Shown here: one piece after another, positions 21,725 through 32,800 of the stretch
Layout: every line of letters starts with the position of its first letter
Position numbering within the stretch: position 1 is the stretch's first letter
Source of the DNA: Cichorium intybus
Lineage: Eukaryota > Streptophyta > Magnoliopsida > Asterales > Asteraceae
Length of the DNA: 64,000 nt
Assembly: GCA_023525715.1 (NCBI GenBank)
Contig: CM042010.1
Location: 61,073,729-61,137,728, forward strand
Direction of reading: 5' to 3'
Program-made: the position numbers and the translations under genes
The notes under the pieces: model-generated
Told to the model about the DNA's origin: nothing
The model's input: the letters and a program-made list of their open reading frames with translations, nothing else
The model's database searches: none

Positions 21725-24700
21725 TTAAGAGAAAAGTTGCGGGTATTTGGTACGCATTTGATCCTCACGCTCCCATGTATACTCAGGTCCACGTGCTGAC
21801 TGCCACCTGACCTTGACCAGGGGAATGCGACTTCTTTTGAGTTGCTTTTCCTTTCGGTCGGCAATTTCCAAGGGTTTCTCAATAAATTGCATTGTCTCGT
21901 CGATTTGGATATCCTCGAGAGGAACATGAAGGTTCTCGTCTGCTAAACACTTCTTGAGGTTGGCTATATGAAATACTGGGTGAACTTTATTAAGCTCTAT
22001 TGGTAGATCCAACTCGTAGGCTACTGGTCCGATCCTTTTCAGGATCTTAAACGGCCTTACGTAGCGGGGTGCTAATTTACCCTTGCGTCCAAATCGAACC
22101 ACACCTTTCCATGGGGACACTTTTAACATGACCATGTCACCCACGGTAAATTCAAGCGGTTTGCGTCGCTTGTCGGCGTAACTCTTTTGTCGGCTACGAG
22201 CTGTGAGAAGGTTATTGCGAATCTGAGTGATTTTGTCGGTTGTTTCCTGGATAAGCTCAGGACCAACGATTGGAGAATCCACTGTTGCGCGAATTACGTG
22301 GGACTCACCAATTTCATGCCAGCAAATAGGAGATCGGCATTTACGGCCATACAATGCCTCAAATGGTAGCATCCCGATGCTAGAATGATAACTGTTATTA
22401 TAGGAGAATTCCACCAACGGTAAATGAGAGTCCCAGTTTCCTCCGAAATCTAAGACACACGCCCTCAACATATCTTCGAGTGTTTGAATTGTCCTCTCAG
22501 ATTGACCATCGGTCTGAGGATGATAGGCGGTACTGAGATCGAGGCGGGTTCCCATGGCTTCTTGAAGTGATTGCCAGAACCGAGAGAGAAATCTCCCATC
22601 ACGATTTGAAATGATGCTGAGAGGGATGCCATGCCGACTAACTATCTCGTCGATGTAAATCCGAGCAAGTTGTTCGACCTTGAAATGTTCACGGATGGGA
22701 AGGAAGTGAGCAGATTTAGTCAAACGGTCAACGATTACCCAAATGCTGTCATGTCCCTTTGTGGTATGGGGAAGTTTGGTTACGAAATCCATGGTGATCG
22801 CTTCCCATTTCCACTCGGGGATTTCCGGTTGGACCAATAGTCCAGAGGGTCGTTGATGTTCTGCTTTGACCCTGGAACATGTAAGACATTTGGCTACGAA
22901 TAAAGCAATATCCTTTTTCATTCCCGACCACCAATAATTGGTTCTCAAGCCATGATACATCTTGTCAGCGCCCGGATGAATGGAATATCGAGTTTTATGG
23001 ATTTCTTCCATCAGGAATGTACGAAGATTGTCGCGATCTGGGATCCAGATGCGATCTTGATAATAGAAAATACCATCAGATTTAGATTCCAACTCCCCAT
23101 CAATTCCCGTGGGCATGTCATTTTCGGTAATTGCCGAGTGTTGGGCTCCTCGAATTCGGTCGCTGAGATTGGACAAGATAGGAGAACATATTAAATGAAA
23201 TGCTTTGGCATGTTCTTTTCGACTTAACGCGTCGGCAACGACGTTCGCCTTTCCCGGATGATAGCGTATTTCACACTCGTAATCATTTAGGAGTTCGACC
23301 CATCGTGTTTGCCTCATATTGAGTTCCTTTTGATTAAGAATATGTTGCAAGCTCTTATGGTCGGTGAAAATTACGCATTTAGTGCCGTAAAGGTAATGCC
23401 TCCAAATTTTAAGAGCGAAAACCACGACACCGAGCTCCAAATCATGAGTCGTATAATTCCTTTCATGGATTTTGAGTTGTCGCGATGCGTAAGCTATAAC
23501 CTTTCCCCTTTGCATCAAAACACAACCTAGACCGAGATTGGAGGCATCGCAGTATACCACGAAATCTTCGGATCCTTCAGGGAGTGTAAGAATTGGAGCG
23601 TCACACAATATTTGTTTAAGAGTTTGGAAAGCGTATTCCTGCTTGGGTCCCCAATCAAATGGCGTACCCTTGCAAGTGAGCGAAGTAAGCGGTAAAGCGA
23701 TCTTTGAGAAATTTGAAATGAAACGCCGGTAATATCCCGCTAAACCGAGGAATGACCGAATTTCCTTGGGGGTACGTGGGGCTTTCCAATTCTTGACTGC
23801 TTCAACTTTTGCGGGATCAACTAAAATACCCTTGTCACTTACAATATGACCGAGGAATTGTACCTCCTTTAACCAAAACTCGCATTTCGAAAACTTGGCA
23901 TAGAGCCGATTTCCTTGCAACGTTTGGAGAGTTAGGCGAAGGTGTCTTTCATGCTCTGCCTTTGTCTTGGAGTAAATGAGGATGTCATCAATAAAGACGA
24001 TAACAAAACGGTCGAGATAAGGTTTAAATACCCGATTCATCAAGTCCATGAATGCGGCAGGGGCATTTGTTAGGCCGAAAGGCATAACAGTGAACTCGTA
24101 ATGACCATAGCGGGTTCGGAAAGCGGTTTTGGGGATGTCTTCTTCCCGTACTCGAAGTTGGTGATAACCCGAGCGAAGGTCGATTTTTGAGAAGCATGAA
24201 GCTCCTTGAAGCTGATCAAAAAGGTCGTCGATCCGAGGTAACGGATATCGGTTCTTGATGGTCAACTTATTTAACTCCCGATAATCGATACACATACGAA
24301 ACGAACCATCTTTCTTTTTGATGAAGAGAACCGGGTCTCCCCAGGGTGAAGTACTAGGGCGGATAAATCCCTTATCGGTTAATTCTTGGAGCTGACTTGC
24401 CAATTCTTGCATCTCGGTTGGAGCCAACCGATATGGAGACTTGGCTATGGGAGCAGCTTCAGGAACGAGATCGATGCGGAACTCTAGCTTACGTACTGGA
24501 GGGAGTCCAGATACGTCATCGGGAAAGATGTCGGGAAAGTCTCGTACAATCGGAATATCTTCTATCTTCTTTTCTGTGACCTTTGTTTCCACCACATGGG
24601 CTAAGAAAGCCATGTATTCTTTACGTAGATATGATCGAGCTTGAGTACATGACATAAGACTAAGCTTTTTCGAACGAGTCTCGCCATAAATACGAAGACT

Positions 24701-25180
24701 TTGACCGTCGGCAAGAGGAATACGAATGAACTTCTCGAAACATACTATTTCAACATGGTTTTGGGATAGCCAATCCATTCCCACGATGATGTCGAAGCTA
24801 CCAAGTTCCATAGGAACTAAATTGACGGAAAATTTATGACCGCAAAAATCGAAAGTGCAATCTTGGATGACTGCATTGAGTGAAATGTATTTTCCATTGG
24901 CGACTTCTACGGTAAAGTGTTCATCAAGTATCGTGCGAGGTGTGTGAAGTATGGGTTCAAATTCCAAAGACACGAAACTTTTATCGGCACCTGAATCAAA
25001 AAGTACTGACGCGTAGCAGTCATTTATGAGAAACGTACCATTTACGACCTTGTTATCGGTCTGTGCTTGGGTTGCGGTAATGACAAATGCTCAGCCTTTG
25101 GGAGCTGGAACCTGCATTGTTGGATTTGCCTGGGCTTGAGTGTTAATGATATTGACAAGCCTAGGACACGCGTTTCTGAA
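21725..25180 (-). pseudogene. Chromovirus Pol (PR-RT-RH-INT-chromodomain), disabled
   Basis: The frame runs through the protease ([10 protein letters not shown]), reverse transcriptase ([31 protein letters not shown]), RNase H ([10 protein letters not shown]), the HHCC integrase zinc domain ([12 protein letters not shown]) and the integrase core. It ends in a chromodomain-like tail ([14 protein letters not shown]) and [14 protein letters not shown]. A TGA stop at 25091-25093 lies upstream of the protease where related elements have Arg in KGRAF; it fits a CGA to TGA change. In the integrase the usual SDRD is SNRD (near 22600), replacing the second catalytic Asp. The usual WGAPV of the RT is WGDPV. 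Probably translated with gag as one frame in the parent. Confidence 0.88.
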
Positions 25181-26247
25181 ATGGGTGGGTCACCACAGTT
25201 AAAGCATGTTCCAGTTGGATACCGGGTTTGTGTTTGCTGATTTGAGGGTAGAGCGAATGGTCGCTGAGTTTTTGGTGCACGGCATGTGTCCGCCAAGTGG
25301 CCATAGCGACCACAAGTCGTACAAAGGCGACACGGGCTGGTGGACATATGGTGATAGTTACAATGGTTACAGATGGGGTGAGGTCCGGTATACGGCTTTT
25401 TGTTGGGTTGGGTGACTTGGGTGATAGGAGCAGCAGAGGTAATAACAGCATGGTTGTGGTGATGGCTTTTCCGCTTCTTTTTGTCGTGTCGGTGTGAGGA
25501 CTCGGACTTGACAATTAGGGGAGTCTCAGGGGTCGGCTTTTCAGTTGTCATCTTTGAACCCTTGCGTGGGAGGACACCATCGTTCATATTATCCTCGTTG
25601 AGTTGACCTGCTATTTCAATAGCGGATTCCAGAGTAGATGGCCTGCTGCTGGTCACCGAATCACGGATCTGGCACGGTAACCCTTTAATGTAGCGGCGTA
25701 TTGCAGTTTTCATAGGTTGAACCATGTGAGGTAGGAGTCTTGAAAGATCATAGAATCTATTAGTGTAGGTAGCGTTGTCTCCTCCCACCTGTTTCAGATT
25801 CCAGAATTCCTCCTCGAGAGTTTGCAATTCGCTGTCCGGGCAGAACTTCTCTATCATGCGTTCCTTTAGTTTTGACCAGGTCATTCCCAAGGCAACACCC
25901 TCTCCTTTTGCCCGTTTTTCTAGGTTCCACCATGAGAGAGCATGTCCTTGGAGGCACCCTGTAGCGTGACGGACCATCAGGTCCTCAGGGCACTCGCTGT
26001 GGATGAAAGTACTCTCCATTTCTTCGATCCATGTGAGGAGTGCGGTGGCACCATCTATGCCTTTGAAGTAAGGCGGATTACAGTTACGAAAGTGCTTAAA
26101 CGAGCAACGATGAGTGGTTGCTGGAGCTTGCGGCTGAAGAGTTTGAAGATAGGTTGCAATTGTTGGGATGACATTTGCTACCTCCTTAGCGATAAGGGCG
26201 GCTAGCCTTCGGTTGTTACGAGCAGCGTATGGAGGTCGTAATGCCAT
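25042..26247 (-). pseudogene. Chromovirus Gag, frameshifted in the second zinc knuckle
   Basis: From the ATG at 26247 the protein has a retrotrans-gag domain (YFKGIDGATALLTWIEEMES, HALSWWNLEKRA). A basic linker follows, then a first knuckle-like Cys/His cluster (CTTCGRYGHLADTC) and CFNCGDPP. There the frame departs from the expected H-x4-C half of a second CCHC knuckle, which continues in the next frame. One base appears lost from a C run on the element strand (G run near 25183-25189 on +). Downstream residues to 25042 are out-of-frame tail. The capsid part is otherwise complete, so a Gag product could still form. Confidence 0.85.
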
Positions 26248-27060
26248 CTATGAGAAACACGCATATGGACTTGTGAGTTATTTGTAAATTGATTATGGAA
26301 ATTAAGTTTGTAGACATTGTTGGGTAAAATGATTGTAAAACACTTGTTGGGCCATGGTTAGGAGTGTTAGGCACCTTTTGGGCTTTCCATGGGTACTAAA
26401 TGTGAAGCATGTAGCAATTGCGTGGGCCCCCACAATACTAAGTTTTCACATGTTTTTCCCACTTCTAGGCCCATTAGGAAACTTAATAGTCCAATGAGTT
26501 GGCCATTTTGGAGTGTATCCTTTTGGATACGTTTGATAAGGTCGGGTATTTTGATGGCTCAAAAGTAATGTGAATAACGCGCTTTGGCCTATAGGTTTGG
26601 GAACTCTCGCCTTTGGTCCCCAGGTAAGCAAACTGGTCCCTCGGTTGATTGGGATGTATACGAATGCTTACCTAGTCAGGACTTTTGGGCTACCGGTACC
26701 TCCCCCTTCCAGTTACTACGCGTCCATTACTTCGATCCTACCCAACTAGAGTGGATGACTTTTAATTTCCTATGAGCTCTAAGGAATATATATGTATATA
26801 AATTTTTATTTTGAAACCATTTGAGTATGTGTGTGATTTTAAGAGAAAGATGAGAAAATTCACAAGTGTATGCGCACATATAAGTGTCGGGAATAATACG
26901 TAAGCACATAAGGGAGCAATTAGCACACAAAGGTATTCCAAGGATTTTCTAAGTGCGAATTGCATGCAGTTGTGTGTGCATTTTATAAACTAGCATACGA
27001 GAGGACCCTAGAGGCTATAGACTAGGTCAAGGCAATTAACCTAATTCCCTATAGTCAAGG
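26248..27060 (-). other. 5' leader of the nested chromovirus
   Basis: Non-coding 5' leader between the primer site and the gag ATG, about 810 nt. No motif is recognised apart from the adjacent primer site at 27061-27072. Confidence 0.6.
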
Positions 27061-27075
27061 GCTCTGATACCAATC

Positions 27076-29754
27076 TGTCACACCCCGATCCTTGGCGGAA
27101 TCGATCAAGGCGTGATATATTGTTCAAAGTCTCATGACAACTATGTTATAATATGATTAGATTCAATTGAGTACTAAGTATGCAAACAAGATCCACAACA
27201 TACAAATACAAATCAAAATACAATAACATTTATTACATCAAATTTAAATAGTCTTGTGGGTTTCTAAGGTACACCCTACTTTTCATCAATTTCATTCTTC
27301 AAATCTGCATCATGGGTAAAAACAGGTCAACTACGAGAGTTGGTGAGTAATCTAGTTTTATTAAAGAAAATTGTGAGTTGGAATAATTTGAATTTTGTTT
27401 TCTTTTGAAGTTGGCAAGCAACTGTTATTGAGATAACAGTTTATAAATCAAAAATTGATTAACAAATGATAACAACAACAATAAGTCCTCACCCTATATA
27501 TACATATATATGTATATATAGGATGGAGCATCTAATCATCATACACACACAACCACGTGCGATCAATCACCTTAGCGTCCCAAGGCGGGGTGGTCAACCC
27601 AATAGCGCTATTATTGTCCATAACATACCTCAAGAATACGGGCATAGTCATGGAGATTAGACTAAAAAAGATAATGCACTACAAGTACATGTAGCGTAAA
27701 CAAACAATAATTATACAAATAATGATTCAAGTATAAATGTCCCAACAATGTCTCAATTGTGATAAAATAATAAAATGAAGTTGAAAACATATTAGAACCA
27801 CATGATACACCCCAAAAATATTGAAAATTATAAAATATGGGGTAGATTACTCACATTAGTCCAAACGGAATACGCGTGTTGTACGATAGACGGCTCGGGT
27901 CAAAACGACGTGGAACCTATTATAATTAATAGTTTTGGTTTAGGAACTACTAAACGGGAATGGAGTATTAATAAAAATAATTAGACACATATTCTTATAT
28001 TAGATGAATTAACAATAATCAAATTTTGTTTTGAATATTAATGTATTCATAGGTTAGATGAATTTTAAATTGAATTAATTACTTTGCTTAATTAATTTAT
28101 ATTTTCACTTTAGGCAAGATTTTAATAATTTCTTATTAAAATAATAACTTGTCAAATTATAAGTATTTACAGATTTTATATATTATAAACAATTATTTAT
28201 ATGAAATAATCATTAAAAAGGCATTTTTACATGCTTAGATATTTAGGAAAATGGTTTTAAATACTAAACAGTAATGAAACATTCTGAAATTATCAGAAAA
28301 TCATTATTTCATAAAATAGTAATTACTGTAAAATTTTCATATTTTTCTTAACTGCTTTAGTATTTATTTAGTATTTTAATAATTAAACCACAACAAAATT
28401 CGGGAAAAATAATAAATAATTCCCAAAAATTCTGGAAACTTAACCATAGTTTTCTAACAATATATTGAGCCTACTGTAAATATGTTGGATATTTTGGACT
28501 ATGGGAAGTATTTCTTATGTTTTTCATTATTAACTAATCAATAAAATCATAAATAATAGGGAAATATTAAGAGAAATTCATTAGACTTTTTATTTATGAT
28601 TAACATGTTATATATGGTATTCTGATAAGGTTTTATAATTTTTGGACATGTGTAGCTATTTATTATCAATTTAAACCATTAAATAAACATTAAATCAGGA
28701 AAAATAAGCAAACCTTCTTACAAAAATATGTAAATTTTTTCATGGAGTCTTTAAAATGTGTATTAGGTGCGAAAAATATAAAATCTAGATTTTAACATAC
28801 CTAACTATATTTTGCAATTTATTTTTCTACAACAAAATAAAATACAAAATAAGCATCAAACAGTAATATAAATGCATGAAACTTTATAAATCCACTTTTC
28901 TCAATATATGGGTTGTTCCAACATTTTTCCAGAATTTATTGACTGCAAAAAGTATTTTATGTGAATTATTGCCATATTTTATTGCAATAATTATAGTAAT
29001 TCAATAAAAATAAGTTATTTTCTGAAAATTTCCAGAACTTCTTATTTTATTTATGAGAGTCTGAGAAAAATCAGGTTTATGCATAAAATGAGTTTTAGAT
29101 ATTTTGGTGGATTTAATTTGTTTCATGTATGAATTTGGAACTTTTAACAACATACCTTGATGAATGCTTCAAGAGGGATGGAGATTTGAGTATATTGAAG
29201 TGTTCTTGGCTGAAAAATGAAGATTTCTAGGAGGAATTTCGAGATTGAGAGTGAGAGGAAGAATAGATATGGTTTGAGTGGTGATGAGAATAATGTGTTG
29301 GGAGAAAAATGAAAGGAAAGATGATGGAAGGTGTGAGTGGGAGACAATGGGAATAACCTTTTACTTTTGGTGGTCTTCATAATTCCCCACTAACACAAGC
29401 ATCTTAAGAGTTTTATAAAATTTAATGTAGTGTTTATAAAAATAGAGTTTTATAAAAAAAAATAGGTTATTATTTGATTATAACAATCTACTTTGATTTG
29501 AAGTTTAATTATAGCATTCAAGTTTGATTCTTTTAATTTAATTAGAGCATCATACTTTGATTTGATTTTAATATGGTATCATAATTTAATTTTATTATAG
29601 TTATAACGTTATACTATGATATATTGCTATTAACGTCAATTTATATCGTAGTGTAAGGGTTTTGATCCTATTAGCGTCAAGAAATCTCGAGTAGGGTTTA
29701 TTAAATTTCCAATTGGGTTGGGTTGAACCGAATCCATTTTAGGCGGATGTCACA
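27076..29754 (-). repeat. 5' LTR of the nested chromovirus
   Basis: 2679 bp, starting TGTCACACCCCG on +. It carries the promoter for the minus-strand transcript. It holds the second copy of the 30-bp palindrome (27493-27522). Confidence 0.94.
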
Positions 29755-30520
29755 CTCACTGTCATACTCCCTTGTTCCAACCTCAAGAACTCCTCTTCCA
29801 ATTGCTTGATTGATGTACGAGGGCAGCACTTCTTCATAAAAATATCTTTGAACTCTTGCCATGCCATTCTCCTTGCTTGATCAGCACCTCTTGTTACTTT
29901 CTCCATTTGCCACCAATATAGAGCTTCCCCCTTAAGCATCCTTGCAGCATATACCACCTGATCTTCATCCGCACATTTACTTATGTCAAATGTTTCTTCG
30001 ATTTCTGTGACCCACCTCGATGCTATGATAGGGTCAATTTCCCCCTCAAACGACGGTGGTTTGCAGGTCACGAAGGTCTTGTTAGTACAACTCTGTCGCT
30101 CGTGCTGGACATTTAATCTTGACGGTTGGGCAAGACTAGGTTCATGGTTTGAGACCGGTGTGCTATGCTCGTACCCGTAGTCATCATCACCCACATTATT
30201 ATCATTGTTCACATTAATTATTGCATCACGAGCTTGAGCAATTACGTTCGGTAAGTTAGCTTGTATAGCTTGAGCAATCTCATTAGCTAGTTCCTCCCTT
30301 GTTATCACATTTGTGGCACGACCTCGCCCCCGACCTCTACCACGACCGCTGTTGGAGTTGGAGCTTCCATGGGCTGATGTTGTAGGTATCGGTGCTGTGC
30401 CAGCTCCCCGGCCTCTACCTCTACCCCTTCCTCCTCCTCTTCCTTGACCACGCCCACGACTTGCGAAAAATTTAGAGGTGCCTTCGGTACCCCACCTGGT
30501 GGCGTGACATTCGCTCTAGT
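29755..30520 (-). pseudogene. Gag N-terminal half of the outer element
   Basis: The frame is open from a stop near 30520 to the insertion point. It begins with an Arg/Gly-rich stretch (RGRGQGRGGGRGRGRGRG), then ITREELANEIAQAIQANLP and the gag core (PPSFEGEIDPIIASRWVTEI, GEALYWWQMEKV, LEEEFLRLEQGSMTV). It is continuous with the C-terminal half at 18483-18995 once the inner element and one CTCAC are removed. There is no ATG in this frame. Upstream, a plausible N-terminal frame (VPTRANVTPPGG) is shifted relative to it near 30475, so the start is probably broken. Confidence 0.8.
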
Positions 30521-30716
30521 AGGAACATGTGTTCCCTCTGAGGTGACCCTAGTGAACCTCCTAGATCTTTGTGATTTATTTTATTCCGACTATTTCAGAA
30601 TAACAATTAGCGAAAAGTAGTCTAGGTTAACCTAAGAGTTACTTCGCCCCTCTCGTCTAAGCTTAGGCGTTTATGGAAAACACCTAATCTGCTTAAACAG
30701 CGCTCTGATACCAACT

Positions 30717-31772
30717 TGTAACACCCCAAATTTTCCATAATATAATAGATAAACGAATTCAACCCTAAGGTAATACTAATAACAAATAAAAACTCCTAAT
30801 ATCGTCTAGCAATAGCGGAAGCGATAATATAAGATAAACTTCTTGATTGGCGAGCATTGGGTGTTACGTCTTCGTGAAACTTCTAAGTCTTCATTCCATC
30901 TAAGCCTTCTCCTACCCTTTTCCACTGCCACTCACTAAGTTGTTTCCTGGGTTGCGCACATTTAAAATTCTAATTGGGTAAGCCTAGGGCCTAGTGAGTT
31001 CGTGTTGCACATAGATGTCTATAAAAAAACAAATAGTTTTGACTACAAATCATGTTAAAACGAATAACACCCAATGTCACAATTTAGGGAAACGTAGTTA
31101 TCCAGAGAAAGAACCAAAGGCCCGTTTCTCTTCCCACTTGGCACAACACACCCTTATTCTCAAGCATTTTAAATATCCAAGGAAGTGAGTAAATATTCTC
31201 AATTCCCATCCCCGCCGTTTGCAATACATCCGTCATGCTCACGACTAATAAACACCTCGTTCCCACTAAAAGCAACACCACGTAAATAAGCAAAGGCAAA
31301 CAACGTTTTCATGCATACCACCAACGATTTATAAAATAAACATATAATAACCACATCTTACATGATAAACATTTTGTGCAAGCAACCACAGAACACGAAA
31401 AACTCACCTGGGAAATGCAGCCCTTAGAACAAGCTTGGCTCTACTAAGTGATCTCCTTAATGTTAAAAGACCTCTAAAACCTTCACAACTTCCTTCTTCG
31501 ATTTCACCTTCGACTCTTCACCAATTCTTGTGATTTCTGAGTGCATTTCACTCTATTTTGGTGCTATTTATAATGCCCAAGGTTGTAACCGATGAGACCC
31601 TACTAATTGCTCGAATTTACTCCCTCATCAAGTAACGGTTTTTGGTATAAATACCCATTATTTCCTCTCTATTAAACATAATTACTCCCAATTAATATTA
31701 TTAAACATTGACATAATAACCTAATCAAATTTTATTCATATATATTATATTAATTATTTTTGAGTTATCACA
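30717..31772 (-). repeat. 5' LTR of the outer gypsy derivative
   Basis: 1056 bp from TGTAACACCCC to GTTATCACA, followed by TTCTT. It has about 16-18 differences from the left LTR by eye, many of them transitions. Confidence 0.93.
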
Positions 31773-31819
31773 TTCTTCTACAAATTTACTTTGACCGCCT
31801 ACCAAATGGTAGGACTTTT

Positions 31820-31965
31820 AAGGCGGCGCCTGCGGTAGTGGTGGCGGTGGCGGTGGCGGCGGTAGAGGTGGCAGCGGCAGCGACGGTAGTGGTGGCGGCA
31901 GCGGCGATAGTGGCGGCGGCAGCGGCGGTAGTGGCGGCGGTAGCAACGACGATGATGGTACGGGT
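31820..31965. repeat. GGC/GGT-rich trinucleotide tract
   Basis: Irregular GGC-GGT-AGC-GGT triplets, strongly GC-rich in an AT-rich setting. One frame would give Gly/Ser and another Ala/Val, but stops bound it and no gene context is visible. A similar tract occurs at 32111-32230. Confidence 0.8.
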
Positions 31966-31999
31966 GACGTAGGTGATGCCGATACTAGAGCAGGTAAAA

Positions 32000-32109
<110 letters not shown>

Positions 32110-32390
32110 TTAGCAGTGGTGGTGGTTGGTGGCTATGGCGTGGTGGTAGAGTTGGTGGTGGCGATGGCGGCGGCGGCGGTGGTAATAGTGGTGACGGTGG
32201 TAATAGTGGTGACGAAGGTGGTGCAAGTGGTAGGTGAGGTGAAAATCATATATAAATAGTAATATATTTATTTTATCTTTAGAACGTCAACGCTCCGGCG
32301 GCGTCGAAGCATAAGAACGACATGAAAAATATATGGTCCGAATTTAGTCTTGCGATCTCAAATTTTTTTTCATTCTAAAAAATCCATTTC

Positions 32391-32393
<3 letters not shown>

Positions 32394-32481
<88 letters not shown>
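32394..32481. repeat. (TA)n microsatellite
   Basis: About 44 uninterrupted TA units. Confidence 0.95.
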
Positions 32482-32482
<1 letters not shown>

Positions 32483-32704
32483 CAAAAAATCTTATATTAA
32501 TAATTATATAAAATCAAAAAATCTTAAAGTAAATAAGAACTTCCGCTGTGATATATTAATAAGAAAAAGTGGATTGAAAACATAAGGATGAGACGGATTG
32601 GACAAACTAGGTTAGAGGGGGAGATGTAAAAAATTAGCCTTTTGTTATTGATAACTAATTATTGTATATTGATATCAAAATTTTAAATGATAGGTTTTGT
32701 TTGA

Positions 32705-32708
<4 letters not shown>

Positions 32709-32798
<90 letters not shown>
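32709..32798. repeat. (TA)n microsatellite abutting an LTR end
   Basis: About 45 TA units running directly into TAACACCCC, the LTR start. The LTR terminal TG is not present as such. Confidence 0.93.

Positions 32799-32800
<2 letters not shown>

Larger units (their letters stand above)
18996..29754 (-). mobile_element. Nested Ty3/gypsy chromovirus, Tekay-like
   Basis: LTRs of 2679 bp each (18996-21674 and 27076-29754), with target duplication CTCAC at 18991-18995 and 29755-29759 inside the gag of the outer element. Primer site TGGTATCAGAGC at 27061-27072; purine tract AGTAGGGGAGAC at 21675-21686. Long LTRs, gag-pol order and a C-terminal chromodomain-like region fit Tekay. I counted four LTR differences (near 19001, 19207, 19313 and 19545), so it is young. 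Its gag-pol frame is nevertheless broken by a frameshift and a stop codon, and the integrase has an altered catalytic residue. Confidence 0.95.
17315..31772 (-). mobile_element. Gag-only gypsy derivative interrupted by a nested insertion
   Basis: LTRs 17315-18371 and 30717-31772 are flanked by the perfect duplication TTCTT (17310-17314 and 31773-31777). Without the nested 18996-29754 insertion the element is about 3.7 kb. It holds a primer site (TTGGTATCAGAGC, 30702-30714), a gag frame, then directly the last codons of a chromovirus pol (KYPHLFY-stop), a hairpin and a purine tract. Protease, RT, RNase H and integrase are all missing. That is the layout of a terminal-repeat retrotransposon with a Gag domain, dependent on other elements for enzymes. 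LTRs differ at about 16-18 sites by eye. Confidence 0.9.

Noticed and set aside
31760..31972. Ala/Val-rich or Gly/Ser-rich protein exon
   Set aside because: Irregular GGN triplets are open in several frames at once. The frames are bounded by stops and there is no neighbouring coding exon.
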